Source: Martinezella lusitana
GTDB taxonomy: Bacteria > Pseudomonadota > Alphaproteobacteria > Rhizobiales > Rhizobiaceae
Direction: 5' to 3'
Length of the DNA stretch: 64,000 bases
NCBI RefSeq assembly: GCF_900094565.1
Contig: NZ_FMAF01000008.1
Span: 1-64,000 of the forward strand
The notes beneath the pieces were generated by a model. The model saw only the letters and a program-made list of their open reading frames with translations, ran no database searches and was not told the origin of the DNA. The translations under genes were made by a program, and so were the position numbers. Shown in pieces: positions 6,099-14,679 of this stretch; the first letter of the stretch is position 1, and each line of letters starts with the position of its first letter.

Positions 6099-7193
6099 TC
6101 AGAGCCGAAAGTGCTTCGACAGCTTCAGGCCCTGCGCCTGATAGTTCGAGCCGAGGCCGGAGCCATAGAGGCTGCTCGGCTGTTCCAGCATGTGTTCGTA
6201 GATCAGGCGCCCGACGATCTGGCCGTCCTCAAGGATGAAAGGCACCTCGTGGCTGCGCACTTCGAGCACGGCGCGGCTGCCGCGGCCGCCGGACGGCGCG
6301 TGGCCGAAGCCCGGATCGAAGAAGCCGGCATAGTGGACGCGGAATTCGCCGACCAGCGGATCGAAGGGCGTCATCTCGGCGGCATAATGCGGCGGAACAT
6401 GCACGGCTTCGCGAGAGACGAGAATATAGAATTCGTCCGGGTCGAGGATCAGTTCGGTGCGACCGCGGCTATAGAGCGGCTCCCAGAAATCGAAGATATC
6501 GTGCTGGGCCTTCTTGTCGACATCGACAACGGCGGTGTGATGCTTGCCGCGATAGCCGATCAGGCCCTCCTTGTCGCCGGCAAGATCGATCGACAGCGCG
6601 ATGCCGCCGCCGGTGATGTTCGGCTTCTTGCTGGCCACCAGCGTTTCGGTCTCGTGCAGGGCCAGCAGTTCCGGCTCGGTGAGCACGGCCTGGCCGACGC
6701 GAAAACGGATCTGCGACAGGCGCGAGCCGCGGCGCACGACGATCGGGAAGGTGCGCGGGCTGATTTCCAGATAGAGCGGGCCGGAATAGCCGGCCGGGAT
6801 CTTATCGAACTCTTGCGCCCGGTCGGTGATGACGCGGGTGAAGATATCGAGGCGGCCGGTCGAACTTTTCGGATTGGCCGACGCAGACATGTCAGCCGGC
6901 AGATCGAGGCGCTCCATCAGCGGCACGATATAGACGCAGCCGGTTTCCAGCACAGCGCCTTCGGAGAGATCGATGACATGCAGCTTCAACCGGTCGAGCT
7001 TGTCGGCGACGAGATGCGACGGGCCGGGCATGAAGCTGGCGCGGACGCGGAAAGCATGCGCGCTGAGCCGAAGATCGAGGCTCGCCGGCTGGATCTGATC
7101 GGCGTCCAGTTCCCGTTCGCTCGTCAGCCGCCCCGCGTCAAAAAGCGCCGCAATGGCGCGATCGGCTAGAATTCCAGTATTGCGAGCCATCAT
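6099..7193 (-). CDS. dcd: 2'-deoxycytidine 5'-triphosphate deaminase, two-domain form
   Basis: Product of 364 residues, about twice the length of the classical trimeric enzyme, matching the tandem-domain alphaproteobacterial form. The N-terminal half has the nucleotide-binding signature KSSTGRLD and YLEISPRTFPI; the C-terminal half repeats the fold, with VHYAGFFDPGFG and AVLEVRSHEVPFILEDGQIVGRL, where the catalytic Glu lies. It deaminates dCTP to dUTP, the precursor route to dTMP, in the cytoplasm. The gene stands alone beside tRNA-Gly. Start at 7193 (or the adjacent ATG at 7190). Confidence 0.88.
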   Translation of the reverse strand: MMARNTGILADRAIAALFDAGRLTSERELDADQIQPASLDLRLSAHAFRVRASFMPGPSHLVADKLDRLKLHVIDLSEGAVLETGCVYIVPLMERLDLPADMSASANPKSSTGRLDIFTRVITDRAQEFDKIPAGYSGPLYLEISPRTFPIVVRRGSRLSQIRFRVGQAVLTEPELLALHETETLVASKKPNITGGGIALSIDLAGDKEGLIGYRGKHHTAVVDVDKKAQHDIFDFWEPLYSRGRTELILDPDEFYILVSREAVHVPPHYAAEMTPFDPLVGEFRVHYAGFFDPGFGHAPSGGRGSRAVLEVRSHEVPFILEDGQIVGRLIYEHMLEQPSSLYGSGLGSNYQAQGLKLSKHFRL

Positions 7194-7373
7194 GCCTCAT
7201 CCCCGGCACACAATCCTGCAAACCATAGCGCGATCTGAAGGGTCATGTGCAAATTCCAAGTGTTACCGTGATCCTTTGCGCAGCCTACGGGCGCCAGGCA
7301 CAGTAATTTGTCGCAGACAAAACCAAACTCAGGGAATTGACGCAAGCGATCAACGGCAGTATTGCAACTTATC

Positions 7374-7427
7374 CCGTGGTGATTTGGCCGGTCGGCTTGC
7401 AGCCACGTTAAATAAGTGGCTAAAAAG
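7374..7427 (+). promoter_or_regulatory. SAM-II riboswitch controlling metZ
   Basis: The sequence contains the conserved SAM-II core: CCGTGGTGATTTG, then CCGG-spaced GCTTGCAGCCACG, the A-rich TTAAATAAG, and GGCTAAAAAG, which together form the H-type pseudoknot that binds S-adenosylmethionine. It lies 60 nt before the metZ start. SAM binding reduces expression of methionine genes in alphaproteobacteria (established). Overlapping hairpins follow at once. Confidence 0.92.
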
Positions 7428-7467
7428 ACCGGGTTGAAACCGGTCTGCAATTGCGGCCGGTTTTTTT
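7427..7467 (+). terminator. Alternative hairpins and terminator between riboswitch and metZ
   Basis: GACCGG (7427-7432) can pair with CCGGTC just downstream; CCGGTC can instead pair with GGCCGG to form a hairpin followed by seven T (7461-7467). The two structures exclude each other, so the riboswitch could act by attenuation as well as by hiding the ribosome site. Confidence 0.65.
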
Positions 7468-7487
7468 GTTTTGAAAGTGGTGATGGC

Positions 7488-8675
7488 ATGAGCAAGACTT
7501 GGCGCCCCGCAACCCAGCTCGTTCACAGCGGAACGCTCCGTTCGCAATTCGGCGAAACATCCGAAGCAATCTATCTGACCCAGGGCTTCGTCTACGACAC
7601 CTCGGAAGCGGCGGAAGCACGCTTCAAGGGCGAGACGGATGGGTTCATCTACGCCCGCTACGGCAGCCCGACCAACGACATGTTCGAAAAGCGCATGTGC
7701 GCGCTGGAAGGCGCGGAAGATGCCCGCGCCACGGCCTCGGGCATGGCCGCCGTCACCGCCGCCATTCTCTGCCAGTTGAAGGCCGGCGACCATATCGTTG
7801 CCGCTCGCGCGCTCTTCGGCTCCTGCCGCTGGGTCGTCGAAACGCTGGCGCCGAAATACGGCATCGAATGCACGCTGGTCGACGGACGTTTCGTCGAAAA
7901 CTGGGAAAAGGCCATCCGTCCCACGACCAAGGTCTTCTTCCTGGAAAGCCCGACCAATCCGACATTGGAAGTGGTCGACATTGCCGCCGTCGCCAAACTC
8001 GCCAACCAGATCGGCGCCAAGGTCGTGGTCGACAACGTCTTCGCCACCCCGCTCTTCCAGAAGCCGCTGGAGCTCGGCGCCCATATCGTCGTCTACTCCG
8101 CCACCAAGCATATCGACGGCCAGGGCCGCTCGCTCGGCGGCGTCATCCTTTCCGACAAGCAGTGGATCGACGAGAACCTGCAGGATTATTTCCGCCACAC
8201 CGGCCCGGCCATGTCGCCGTTCACCGCCTGGACGCTGCTGAAGGGCATCGAGACACTGCCGCTGCGCGTCGCGCAGCAGACGGCGAATGCCGCCAAGGTG
8301 GCCGATTTCCTTGCCGGGCACCCCGGCAAGGTCGCCCGCGTGATCTATCCCGGCCGCAAGGATCACCCGCAGGCCGATATCATCGCAAAGCAGATGACCG
8401 GCGGCTCGACGCTGGTGGCCTTCGAGCTGAAGGGCGGCAAGGAAGCGGCCTTCAAGCTGCAGAACGCACTGGAAATCGTGCGGATTTCCAACAATCTCGG
8501 CGACAGCAAGAGCCTGATCACTCATCCGGCCACCACGACGCACAAGAACCTCACCGACGAGGCGCGCGCCGAACTCGGCATTTCGCCGGGCACCGTGCGC
8601 TTCTCCGCCGGTATCGAAGACAGCGAGGATCTGGTCGAGGATTTCGCCCGCGCTCTGGAACAGGTCTCCGCCTGA
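7488..8675 (+). CDS. metZ: O-succinylhomoserine sulfhydrylase
   Basis: Product of 395 residues of the Cys/Met-metabolism PLP enzyme family. The PLP lysine is in YSATKHIDGQGR; the tetramer and phosphate-binding segments YARYGSPTNDMFE and ASGMAAVTAAI are typical. It makes homocysteine directly from O-succinylhomoserine and sulfide, in the cytoplasm. The start at 7488 (MSKTWRPATQLVHSG) is fixed by homologous N-termini; an upstream in-frame extension would run through the riboswitch expression platform. Expression is expected to fall when SAM is high. Confidence 0.92.
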   Translation: MSKTWRPATQLVHSGTLRSQFGETSEAIYLTQGFVYDTSEAAEARFKGETDGFIYARYGSPTNDMFEKRMCALEGAEDARATASGMAAVTAAILCQLKAGDHIVAARALFGSCRWVVETLAPKYGIECTLVDGRFVENWEKAIRPTTKVFFLESPTNPTLEVVDIAAVAKLANQIGAKVVVDNVFATPLFQKPLELGAHIVVYSATKHIDGQGRSLGGVILSDKQWIDENLQDYFRHTGPAMSPFTAWTLLKGIETLPLRVAQQTANAAKVADFLAGHPGKVARVIYPGRKDHPQADIIAKQMTGGSTLVAFELKGGKEAAFKLQNALEIVRISNNLGDSKSLITHPATTTHKNLTDEARAELGISPGTVRFSAGIEDSEDLVEDFARALEQVSA

Positions 8676-8688
8676 TATCAATCGACAA

Positions 8689-8713
8689 GCCGCCCGGAGA
8701 TTTTCCGGGCGGC
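8689..8713 (+). terminator. Hairpin after metZ
   Basis: Ten-bp stem GCCGCCCGGA/TCCGGGCGGC just after the stop. There is no T tract, so it may be a processing or weak termination hairpin. Confidence 0.45.
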
Positions 8714-8757
8714 CCGACCTGCCCTGAGCAGGCCATGATGCAAGCAGACGGCCAGCG

Positions 8758-9471
8758 TCAGCTCGCCGCCTTGTATTGAACCTTGCCGGCATGCAAGAAG
8801 AACAGCTTGTCGAAAAGCGCGAGATCCAGCGGGTTCGGCAGACGAACGTCATCGAGATCGGGCAATGGCTTCAGCGCCGGATCGTATGAACGGTCGATTT
8901 GCGAGATGAACACGACGATCACGCCCTTGTCGCGCGCGAAGGCCTTCAATGCCCGGACCTGGGTCATCAATTCTGGCTTCTCCCGCTTCTGATCGAGTAT
9001 CTGCAGATAGTCGACCACCGCCAATGTGCCGCGCGGCACTGAGGCCAATTTGCGCGTGATGTAATCGGCACTTATGGCATCGGAACTGTCGAGCTCGAAC
9101 AGTTCCCTGAACTCGGCCTGATCCACGCCGATGATCCGAAAGCGATCCAGGACGACCTTCTCCGTATCCTCCAGCGTGAAGAAGGCGCTGCGATTGCCAG
9201 CCTTCATGGCTCCGACGGCGAGCTTGAGGCTCATCAATGTCTTGCCCTGGCCGGGCCGCGCGCCGACCAGCACCAGATCGCCCGGACTCAAGAGCGAGAA
9301 CAAATCGTCGGCGGGTACGGCCGCTTGCGTCTTGGCCGCAAGCAAGCTCCAGCCTTGAAATCCTTCGCGGGCCGCTACGCGATCCAGCGCGGCATGCAAA
9401 GGAATATTCTGTTGACGCGACAGCAGCCGCGCCTTGCGCTTCAAATGATAAACAGGGGCGGAAAGCCTCAT
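8758..9471 (-). CDS. DnaB-like RecA-fold ATPase domain, stand-alone
   Basis: Product of 237 residues, far shorter than replicative DnaB (about 450-500), lacking the N-terminal primase-interaction domain. It has a Walker A GARPGQGKT (about residue 70), a Walker B-like TLAVVDYLQIL, and an IVVFISQIDRS motif, as in the DnaB C-terminal domain. Residues 1-50 are helical and basic (KRKARLLSRQQNIPLHAALDRVA). Helicase activity without the N-domain is uncertain; it may be an ATP-dependent DNA-binding protein. It is monocistronic and convergent with metZ. Confidence 0.7.
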   Translation of the reverse strand: MRLSAPVYHLKRKARLLSRQQNIPLHAALDRVAAREGFQGWSLLAAKTQAAVPADDLFSLLSPGDLVLVGARPGQGKTLMSLKLAVGAMKAGNRSAFFTLEDTEKVVLDRFRIIGVDQAEFRELFELDSSDAISADYITRKLASVPRGTLAVVDYLQILDQKREKPELMTQVRALKAFARDKGVIVVFISQIDRSYDPALKPLPDLDDVRLPNPLDLALFDKLFFLHAGKVQYKAAS

Positions 9472-10081
9472 TGTAAACCTCCTATTGCGAGCAATGACCG
9501 CAACCCCTCCTTATGCCCGGCGCTCAAACAGTCGGTTTGATGATCGACAGCCCCGCATGAAGTATACTTTCCCGGATGGAGGGGGGAGGCACGGGCCATG
9601 CCAGAATCAGATGATAGCCGAAATCCCCTCGCCGGGAAATCGCAGAGAAGCGCTTCTCGGGGAACACAAGACCGGTTTGGGAATTATATGATCTAGAGAT
9701 TTGGATTGAGGCGTGGCGGACATGACAATCGAGTCTCAAGTCAACCTGCAATTTCCGTAAGCGTTTCCGCCCATGGAGGGTATTCGGGCAGCAGTATGCG
9801 GGATAACAGTGAAAGAGAAGCGGCCTGTGATACTTTTGGCTGCGGCCTATTAACCTTCGATATTAGCCGTAATAGCTAAAAACCGGGATGCTCCGGCCGA
9901 TCACACGGGTTTTCACCGATCCGTTCCTTGACGGAATAGGTTGCTTGTAGGATACCGCTAGAGATCCTGCATTTTGCGGGACGGTGGAAAGCGGATAATA
10001 TGCCGCAGACTTAAAGATACTGAGGCTTTTCCAGCGTTTGTCCGACGCTTGATGCTCCAGCGCAGTGGTAAGGTATCAGGC
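9472..10081. other. Long intergenic region between the DnaB-like gene and apaG
   Basis: About 610 bp without a convincing gene. The sequence shows a 14-bp perfect palindrome GAGAAGCGCTTCTC at 9645-9658 and a possible -35 TTGACG near 9928. An in-frame 5' extension of apaG to 9974 exists but is not supported by homologous N-termini. I recognise no RNA in it. Confidence 0.5.
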
Positions 10082-10474
10082 ATGTATCGCGCCCTAACAC
10101 GCGACATAGAAGTGGTCGTGGAGCCGTTTTATCTGGAGGAGCAATCCGATCCGGATGACGATCGCTATGTCTGGGGGTATCGCATCGTCATCTCCAACCA
10201 CTCGAAAGTTTCCGTTCGGCTGGTGACGCGCTATTGGCATATCACCGACATGAACGGAATAGTCGACGAAGTGACCGGCCCCGGCGTCGTCGGCGAACAG
10301 CCGCATCTGCGGCCTGGCGACACCTATGAATATTCCTCAGGATGCCCGCTGGACACACCCTCGGGAATGATGTTCGGCCACTACCAGATGGAGACGGATG
10401 ACGGGGAACTTTTCCATGTCAAGATCCCCGCCTTCTCCCTCGATACGCCCAACCTGATGCGCACGCTGAACTGA
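10082..10474 (+). CDS. apaG: ApaG domain protein
   Basis: Product of 130 residues, the usual ApaG length, a fibronectin-III-like beta sandwich. The family signature GPGVVGEQPHLRPGDTYEYSSG is intact, as is the terminal GHYQM segment. ApaG is linked to cobalt/magnesium tolerance and Ap4A metabolism in enterobacteria, with no agreed biochemical activity. Start at 10082 (MYRALTRDIEVVVEPFYLEEQS) follows the family N-terminus. It converges on hslO with a 6-bp gap. Confidence 0.9.
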   Translation: MYRALTRDIEVVVEPFYLEEQSDPDDDRYVWGYRIVISNHSKVSVRLVTRYWHITDMNGIVDEVTGPGVVGEQPHLRPGDTYEYSSGCPLDTPSGMMFGHYQMETDDGELFHVKIPAFSLDTPNLMRTLN

Positions 10475-10480
10475 GCCCGA

Positions 10481-11470
10481 TCAGGTCACATTTATCTCGG
10501 CTGCCTCGAAGCGGTACGTGGTCGAGCAGAATTCGCAGGTGACGGCGATTTCGCCGTTCTCCTGGCTGGCCTCGATCTCCTCGGCCGAGAACCCCTGCAA
10601 CACGCCCTTCAGCTTGTCGCGCGAACAGGAACAGCGGTCGAAAACCGCCTTGGGTTCGTAGACGCGCACGCCGCGCTCATGAAAGAGGCGGAACAGCAGG
10701 CGCTCGGTGCCGACAAGCGGATCCGTCAATTCATCCGCATCGATGGTCTCCACCAGGCTGCGTGCTTCCGCCCAGGCATCGTCCTCGACATGATCACGCA
10801 TGCCGCTATCGCCATCGCCGCCATGGAGATCCGGCTGGCGCATGCGCTCCGGCGCTTCCGGCAGGAACTGCGCGATCAGGCCGCCCGCCCGCCAGCGATG
10901 CCGCGGCTTGCCGTTCTCGTCACGATCGAAAAGTTCTGCGGCGCCCAGGCGAACCCGAGTCGGTATCTGCTCCGACTGGCGGAAATAAGTGCCGGCAATC
11001 TCCTCGAGCGAGGCGCCGTCGAGAGCGACGATGCCTTGATAGGGTTGGCTGTAGCGACCCTGATCGATAGTGAAGGCGAGCACGCCCTTGCCGAGCAGCT
11101 GTTCCGGCTCGGTTTCACCGGCGGCGATCGCCTTTGCCAGAGCCTCTTCATCGAAACGAGCGTAGGCGCGGACATTTTCCGGCGTCGAGAAATCGGCAAC
11201 CAGGAGGTCGACGGGACCGTCGCTCTTGGTCTGCACGGTGAACTTGCCCTCGAACTTCAGCGAGGTTCCGAGCAGGACGGTCAGGACGATGGCCTCGGCC
11301 AAAAGCCGGGCGACCGGGGTCGGATAGTTGTGCCGGGCAAGAATTGCGTCCAGCAACGAACCAAGCTGCACGGCACGACCGCGCACATCGAGCCCTTCCA
11401 CCTGGAAGGGAACCACGTGATCGTCACCGGCAAAATCAAACTGACCCAGCGAGGCTGCATTTTCGGCCAT
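10481..11470 (-). CDS. hslO: Redox-regulated chaperone Hsp33
   Basis: Product of 329 residues. The C-terminal redox switch is clear: CSCS near residue 280 and CEFC about 30 residues later give the four zinc-binding cysteines. The N-terminal chaperone domain is full length. Zinc release and disulfide formation under oxidative stress activate holdase activity (established). It is the third gene of the argD-argF-hslO run, 47 bp after argF, an arrangement conserved in rhizobia. Confidence 0.93.
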   Translation of the reverse strand: MAENAASLGQFDFAGDDHVVPFQVEGLDVRGRAVQLGSLLDAILARHNYPTPVARLLAEAIVLTVLLGTSLKFEGKFTVQTKSDGPVDLLVADFSTPENVRAYARFDEEALAKAIAAGETEPEQLLGKGVLAFTIDQGRYSQPYQGIVALDGASLEEIAGTYFRQSEQIPTRVRLGAAELFDRDENGKPRHRWRAGGLIAQFLPEAPERMRQPDLHGGDGDSGMRDHVEDDAWAEARSLVETIDADELTDPLVGTERLLFRLFHERGVRVYEPKAVFDRCSCSRDKLKGVLQGFSAEEIEASQENGEIAVTCEFCSTTYRFEAAEINVT

Positions 11471-11517
11471 TGCTCTACTCCTACTGCGCCCGCGCCCTCA
11501 GACGCGGTTTCATATCC

Positions 11518-12435
11518 TCAGATTGCGCCCAGGCACCAAGCAAGAATCGACTTTTGCGCATGCAGGCGGTTTTCCGCCTCATCGAAAACAACGGATTGCG
11601 GACCATCGATCACTTCATCAGTCACTTCCTCCCCGCGATGGGCGGGCAGGCAATGCATGAACAACGCGTCCTTGCCGGCCTGTGCCATCAAAGCCGCGTT
11701 GACCTGATAGGGCTGGAAGACGTTGTGACCGCGGGCCCGGTGTTCCTGATTCATGGAAACCCAGGTATCGGTTACCACGCAATCGACACCGGCGACCGCA
11801 CGGTCGGCATCATGCGAGAGCATGATTTCGGCGCCCTGGTTGCGGGCCCAGTTCAAATAGTGATCCTTGGGCTCGGAACCAAGAGGTACCGCCATGTTCA
11901 TGCGATAGCCGAACCGCGCAGCGCCTTCGATCAACGAATGCAGCACGTTGTTGCCGTCGCCCGTCCAGGCAATAGTCTTGCCCTTGACCGGGCCGCGATG
12001 CTCCTCGAAGGTCATGATGTCGGCCATGATCTGGCAGGGATGCGTATCGTCGGTCAGCGCGTTGATGACCGGAACGGTCGCATGCTCCGCCAGTTCCAAC
12101 AGGCGCGAATGATCGGTCGTGCGGATCATGATCGCATCGACATAGCGCGACAGCACCTTCGCCGTATCGCCGATCGTCTCGGCGCGGCCGAGCTGCATTT
12201 CGGTTCCGGACAGGAAAAGTGTCTCGCCACCGAGCTGGCGCATGCCGACGTCGAAGGAGACGCGGGTCCGGGTGGAAGGCTTCTCGAAGATCATCGCCAG
12301 CATCTTGCCGGCAAGCGGCTTATCGGCGGTACCCGCCTTCAACGCCCTTTTTCGCACGATCGCGTCATCGATGATGTGGCGCAGATCGGCGGCCGCTACA
12401 GCCGAGAGATCGAGAAAGTGTTTCGGAGAAGCCAT
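11518..12435 (-). CDS. argF: Ornithine carbamoyltransferase
   Basis: Product of 305 residues. The carbamoyl-phosphate site STRTRVSF, the DDTHPCQIMAD motif and the HCLPAHRGEEV motif with the active-site Cys are all present. It converts ornithine and carbamoyl phosphate to citrulline in arginine synthesis. The start at 12435 (MASPKHFLDLS) has a GGTGAGGA ribosome site; a longer frame to 12570 would overlap argD. It follows argD by 73 bp with a hairpin in the gap. Confidence 0.95.
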   Translation of the reverse strand: MASPKHFLDLSAVAAADLRHIIDDAIVRKRALKAGTADKPLAGKMLAMIFEKPSTRTRVSFDVGMRQLGGETLFLSGTEMQLGRAETIGDTAKVLSRYVDAIMIRTTDHSRLLELAEHATVPVINALTDDTHPCQIMADIMTFEEHRGPVKGKTIAWTGDGNNVLHSLIEGAARFGYRMNMAVPLGSEPKDHYLNWARNQGAEIMLSHDADRAVAGVDCVVTDTWVSMNQEHRARGHNVFQPYQVNAALMAQAGKDALFMHCLPAHRGEEVTDEVIDGPQSVVFDEAENRLHAQKSILAWCLGAI

Positions 12436-12466
12436 GTCCTCACCTGTACTCCAGAAAAAACAATAA

Positions 12467-12503
12467 CGCCCGCATAGGGCAAGAACGCCCCGACTGCGGG
12501 CGT
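12467..12503. other. Intercistronic hairpin between argD and argF
   Basis: Eight-bp inverted repeat CGCCCGCA/TGCGGGCG with a long internal GC-rich loop. No T tract on the operon strand, so mRNA processing or stability is more likely than termination. Confidence 0.4.
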
Positions 12504-12508
12504 CGAAC

Positions 12509-13708
12509 TTAGGCCGATTTCTTGACGCGGGCGGCGCGTACACGCTCGGCCGCACGCTCGATGCGAGCAAGACCTTCGCGCGCTTCCTCGGCGGTCACGA
12601 CCAGCGGCGGCAGCAGGCGAACGACATTGTTGCCGGCCGGAACACCCAGCAGATGCTCGGCGCGGATCGCCTGCAGCAGATCCGCTTGCGGGATGGCTGC
12701 CTTGATGCCGAGCATGAGACCTTCGCCGCGGATGTCCTCGATGATATCCGGGAAGCGATCCTTGAGCGAGGCAAGGCCCTGGCGGAAGACCAGCGCCATA
12801 TCACGCACATGCTCCAGGAAGCCATCGGCCAGCACGATATCGAGCACCGCATTGCCGACCGCCATGGCAAGCGGATTGCCGCCATAGGTCGACCCGTGCG
12901 TGCCGGCCTTCATGCCGGAGGCTGCCTCTGCCGTTGCAAGGCATGCGCCGAGCGGGAAACCACCGCCGATACCCTTGGCCACCGCCATGATATCGGGCTT
13001 GATGCCGGCCCATTCATGGGCGAAAAGCTTGCCCGTGCGGCCGACGCCGCACTGTACTTCATCGAGCACCAGGAGCAGACCGTGCTCGTCGCAGATATCG
13101 CGGAGACCGCGCAGGAATTCGTTGGTCGCCGGGCGGATACCGCCCTCGCCCTGCACCGGCTCGATCAGGATCGCAGCCGTCGCATCAGTGATTGCGGCAC
13201 GAACCGCATCAAGATCGCCGAAAGCCACCTGGTCGAAGCCGGGGGCCTTCGGGCCGAAGCCTTCGATATACTTTTCCTGGCCACCGGCAGCGATCGTCGC
13301 GATGGTACGACCGTGGAAGGCACCTTCGAAGGTGATGATATGGAACTTCTCGGGATGCCCGTTGGCAAACTGATAGCGCCGCGCCGTCTTGATGGCGCAT
13401 TCCAGCGCTTCGGCGCCCGAATTGGTAAAGAACACCTTGTCAGCGAATGTGGCTTCCGTCAGCCGCTTCGACAGCTTCTCCTGACCGGGCACTTCGTAGA
13501 GGTTGGACAGGTGCCATACCTTGTCAGCCTGCGCCTTCAGCTCGGCCACGAGATGGGGATGCGCATGACCGAGCGAATTGACTGCCACACCGGCCGCGAA
13601 ATCGAGGTAGCGTTCGCCATTTTCCGTGATCAACCAGACGCCCTCGCCTCGCTCGAACCGCAGCGGAGCGCGCATATAGGTGTCATAAAGCGCCGCTGTC
13701 TCGGCCAT
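12509..13708 (-). CDS. argD: Acetylornithine aminotransferase
   Basis: Product of 399 residues, class-III PLP aminotransferase. The PLP lysine lies in VAKGIGGGFPLGA, preceded by the VLDEVQCGVGRTG aspartate motif; TNSGAEALECAIKTAR binds the cofactor phosphate. It transaminates N-acetylglutamate semialdehyde in arginine synthesis and may also serve the diaminopimelate route. It is the first gene of argD-argF-hslO, with a ribosome site GAGGAGATAC before the ATG. Its leader begins with a terminator-like hairpin. Confidence 0.95.
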   Translation of the reverse strand: MAETAALYDTYMRAPLRFERGEGVWLITENGERYLDFAAGVAVNSLGHAHPHLVAELKAQADKVWHLSNLYEVPGQEKLSKRLTEATFADKVFFTNSGAEALECAIKTARRYQFANGHPEKFHIITFEGAFHGRTIATIAAGGQEKYIEGFGPKAPGFDQVAFGDLDAVRAAITDATAAILIEPVQGEGGIRPATNEFLRGLRDICDEHGLLLVLDEVQCGVGRTGKLFAHEWAGIKPDIMAVAKGIGGGFPLGACLATAEAASGMKAGTHGSTYGGNPLAMAVGNAVLDIVLADGFLEHVRDMALVFRQGLASLKDRFPDIIEDIRGEGLMLGIKAAIPQADLLQAIRAEHLLGVPAGNNVVRLLPPLVVTAEEAREGLARIERAAERVRAARVKKSA

Positions 13709-13769
13709 GGCGTATCTCCTCGATCACAACCCTAAGGACCAATCGCTTCCTTTCCATGAAACGGGTCCG

Positions 13770-13799
13770 AAAAAATTAAAAATGCCGCCTTGCGGCGGC
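13770..13799 (-). terminator. Terminator-like hairpin at the 5' end of the argD leader
   Basis: On the minus strand, GCCGCC-GCAA-GGCGGC is followed by ATTTTTAATTTTTT, a textbook intrinsic terminator. It begins at the transcription start predicted from the promoter at 13806-13834, some 60 bp before argD. Confidence 0.7.
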
Positions 13800-13805
13800 G
13801 TGGGC

Positions 13806-13834
13806 ACTATTGATGTTTTGCACCGCGATGTCAA
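13806..13834 (-). promoter_or_regulatory. Probable sigma-70 promoter of argD-argF-hslO
   Basis: Minus-strand -35 TTGACA and -10 AATAGT separated by exactly 17 bp. Transcription would start near 13799 and give a leader of about 90 nt. Confidence 0.7.
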
Positions 13835-13951
13835 CAAAACTGGCGATTTAGCAGGTGCGAGAGAGCGGCCGAGGCCGAACGGGATGCGTTGGCCGGATCA
13901 TATTGCATAAATGCCACGCCAGGACAGCAAGTTGGGGAAAACCTCGAAATC

Positions 13952-14100
13952 GATTCCTCAAGATTCCCGCGACTCTTGTCACGGAGTCAGCCTCACACTA
14001 GGTTAAAAACCAATTGCTAGACTGCATGCGGCGGAACTAGTCACCACAATTTTAGAGCGTTTCGCGCCTCGATCCTATGCGGGGCAATGGTGAAGGATTC
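13952..14100. promoter_or_regulatory. Cluster of five GANTC (CcrM) sites upstream of gcrA
   Basis: GATTC at 13952, GATTC at 13962, GACTC at 13971, GAGTC at 13984 and GATTC at 14096. Four lie within 37 bp. GANTC is the CcrM methylation target, and GcrA acts at methylated sites, so gcrA expression is probably methylation-linked. Confidence 0.75.
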
Positions 14101-14132
14101 TGCCATCGGAAACGCGACAGCGGAGACAGGGC

Positions 14133-14666
14133 ATGAATTGGACAGACGAACGCGTCGAGAAGCTTAAAAAGCTATGGTCCGAAGGGTTGAGCGCCAGCCA
14201 GATCGCGGCGCAGCTGGGCGGTGTCAGCCGTAACGCCGTCATCGGCAAGGTGCACCGCTTGAGCCTGCCGGGCCGAGCGAAGGCGGGCGGCACGGCGACC
14301 GCTGCCCGAACGCCGAAGCGCGGCGCCTCGGCGCCCCGCGCATCGAATTATACATCGCGCGTCGCAACCCGCACGGTTACCCGCCAGCAGGGCGCGACCA
14401 TGCTCAAGGAAGAGATTGAGGTCGATGCGGTCAACGAGATCCAATATCGTCCGGCTGCCAACGTCGTCGTTCCGATCTCTCGGCGCCTCGTCCTGACCGA
14501 GCTGACGGAACGCACCTGCAAATGGCCAGTCGGCGACCCGCTGAAGGACGATTTCCACTTCTGCGGCAACGAGAGCCCGGATGCATCGCCCTATTGCGGC
14601 TACCATCAGCGCCTGGCCTACCAGCCGGTGCATGAACGGCGTCGGCCAGCTCAACCGCGCGGCTGA
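14133..14666 (+). CDS. gcrA: Cell-cycle regulator GcrA
   Basis: Product of 177 residues. The N-terminal MNWTDERVEKLKKLWSEGLS and SRNAVIGKVHRLSLPGR form the conserved helix-turn-helix. A variable Ala/Arg-rich linker follows, then the C-terminal sigma-interacting part with CKWPVGDP, FHFCGNES and PYCGYHQRLAYQP. GcrA binds sigma-70 RNA polymerase and activates promoters with methylated GANTC sites in S-phase (established in Caulobacter). It is monocistronic, divergent from argD and convergent with phoB. Confidence 0.95.
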   Translation: MNWTDERVEKLKKLWSEGLSASQIAAQLGGVSRNAVIGKVHRLSLPGRAKAGGTATAARTPKRGASAPRASNYTSRVATRTVTRQQGATMLKEEIEVDAVNEIQYRPAANVVVPISRRLVLTELTERTCKWPVGDPLKDDFHFCGNESPDASPYCGYHQRLAYQPVHERRRPAQPRG

Positions 14667-14679
14667 GATGCCCCATAGA

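Noticed and set aside
6054..7169. Long plus-strand frame opposite dcd
   Set aside because: It is the antisense shadow of dcd; composition (Asp/Arg/Ala/Gly) is that of a mirrored high-GC gene and no motif is present.
7350..8852. Long minus-strand frame opposite metZ
   Set aside because: Antisense of a clear PLP enzyme and running through the riboswitch; no family features.
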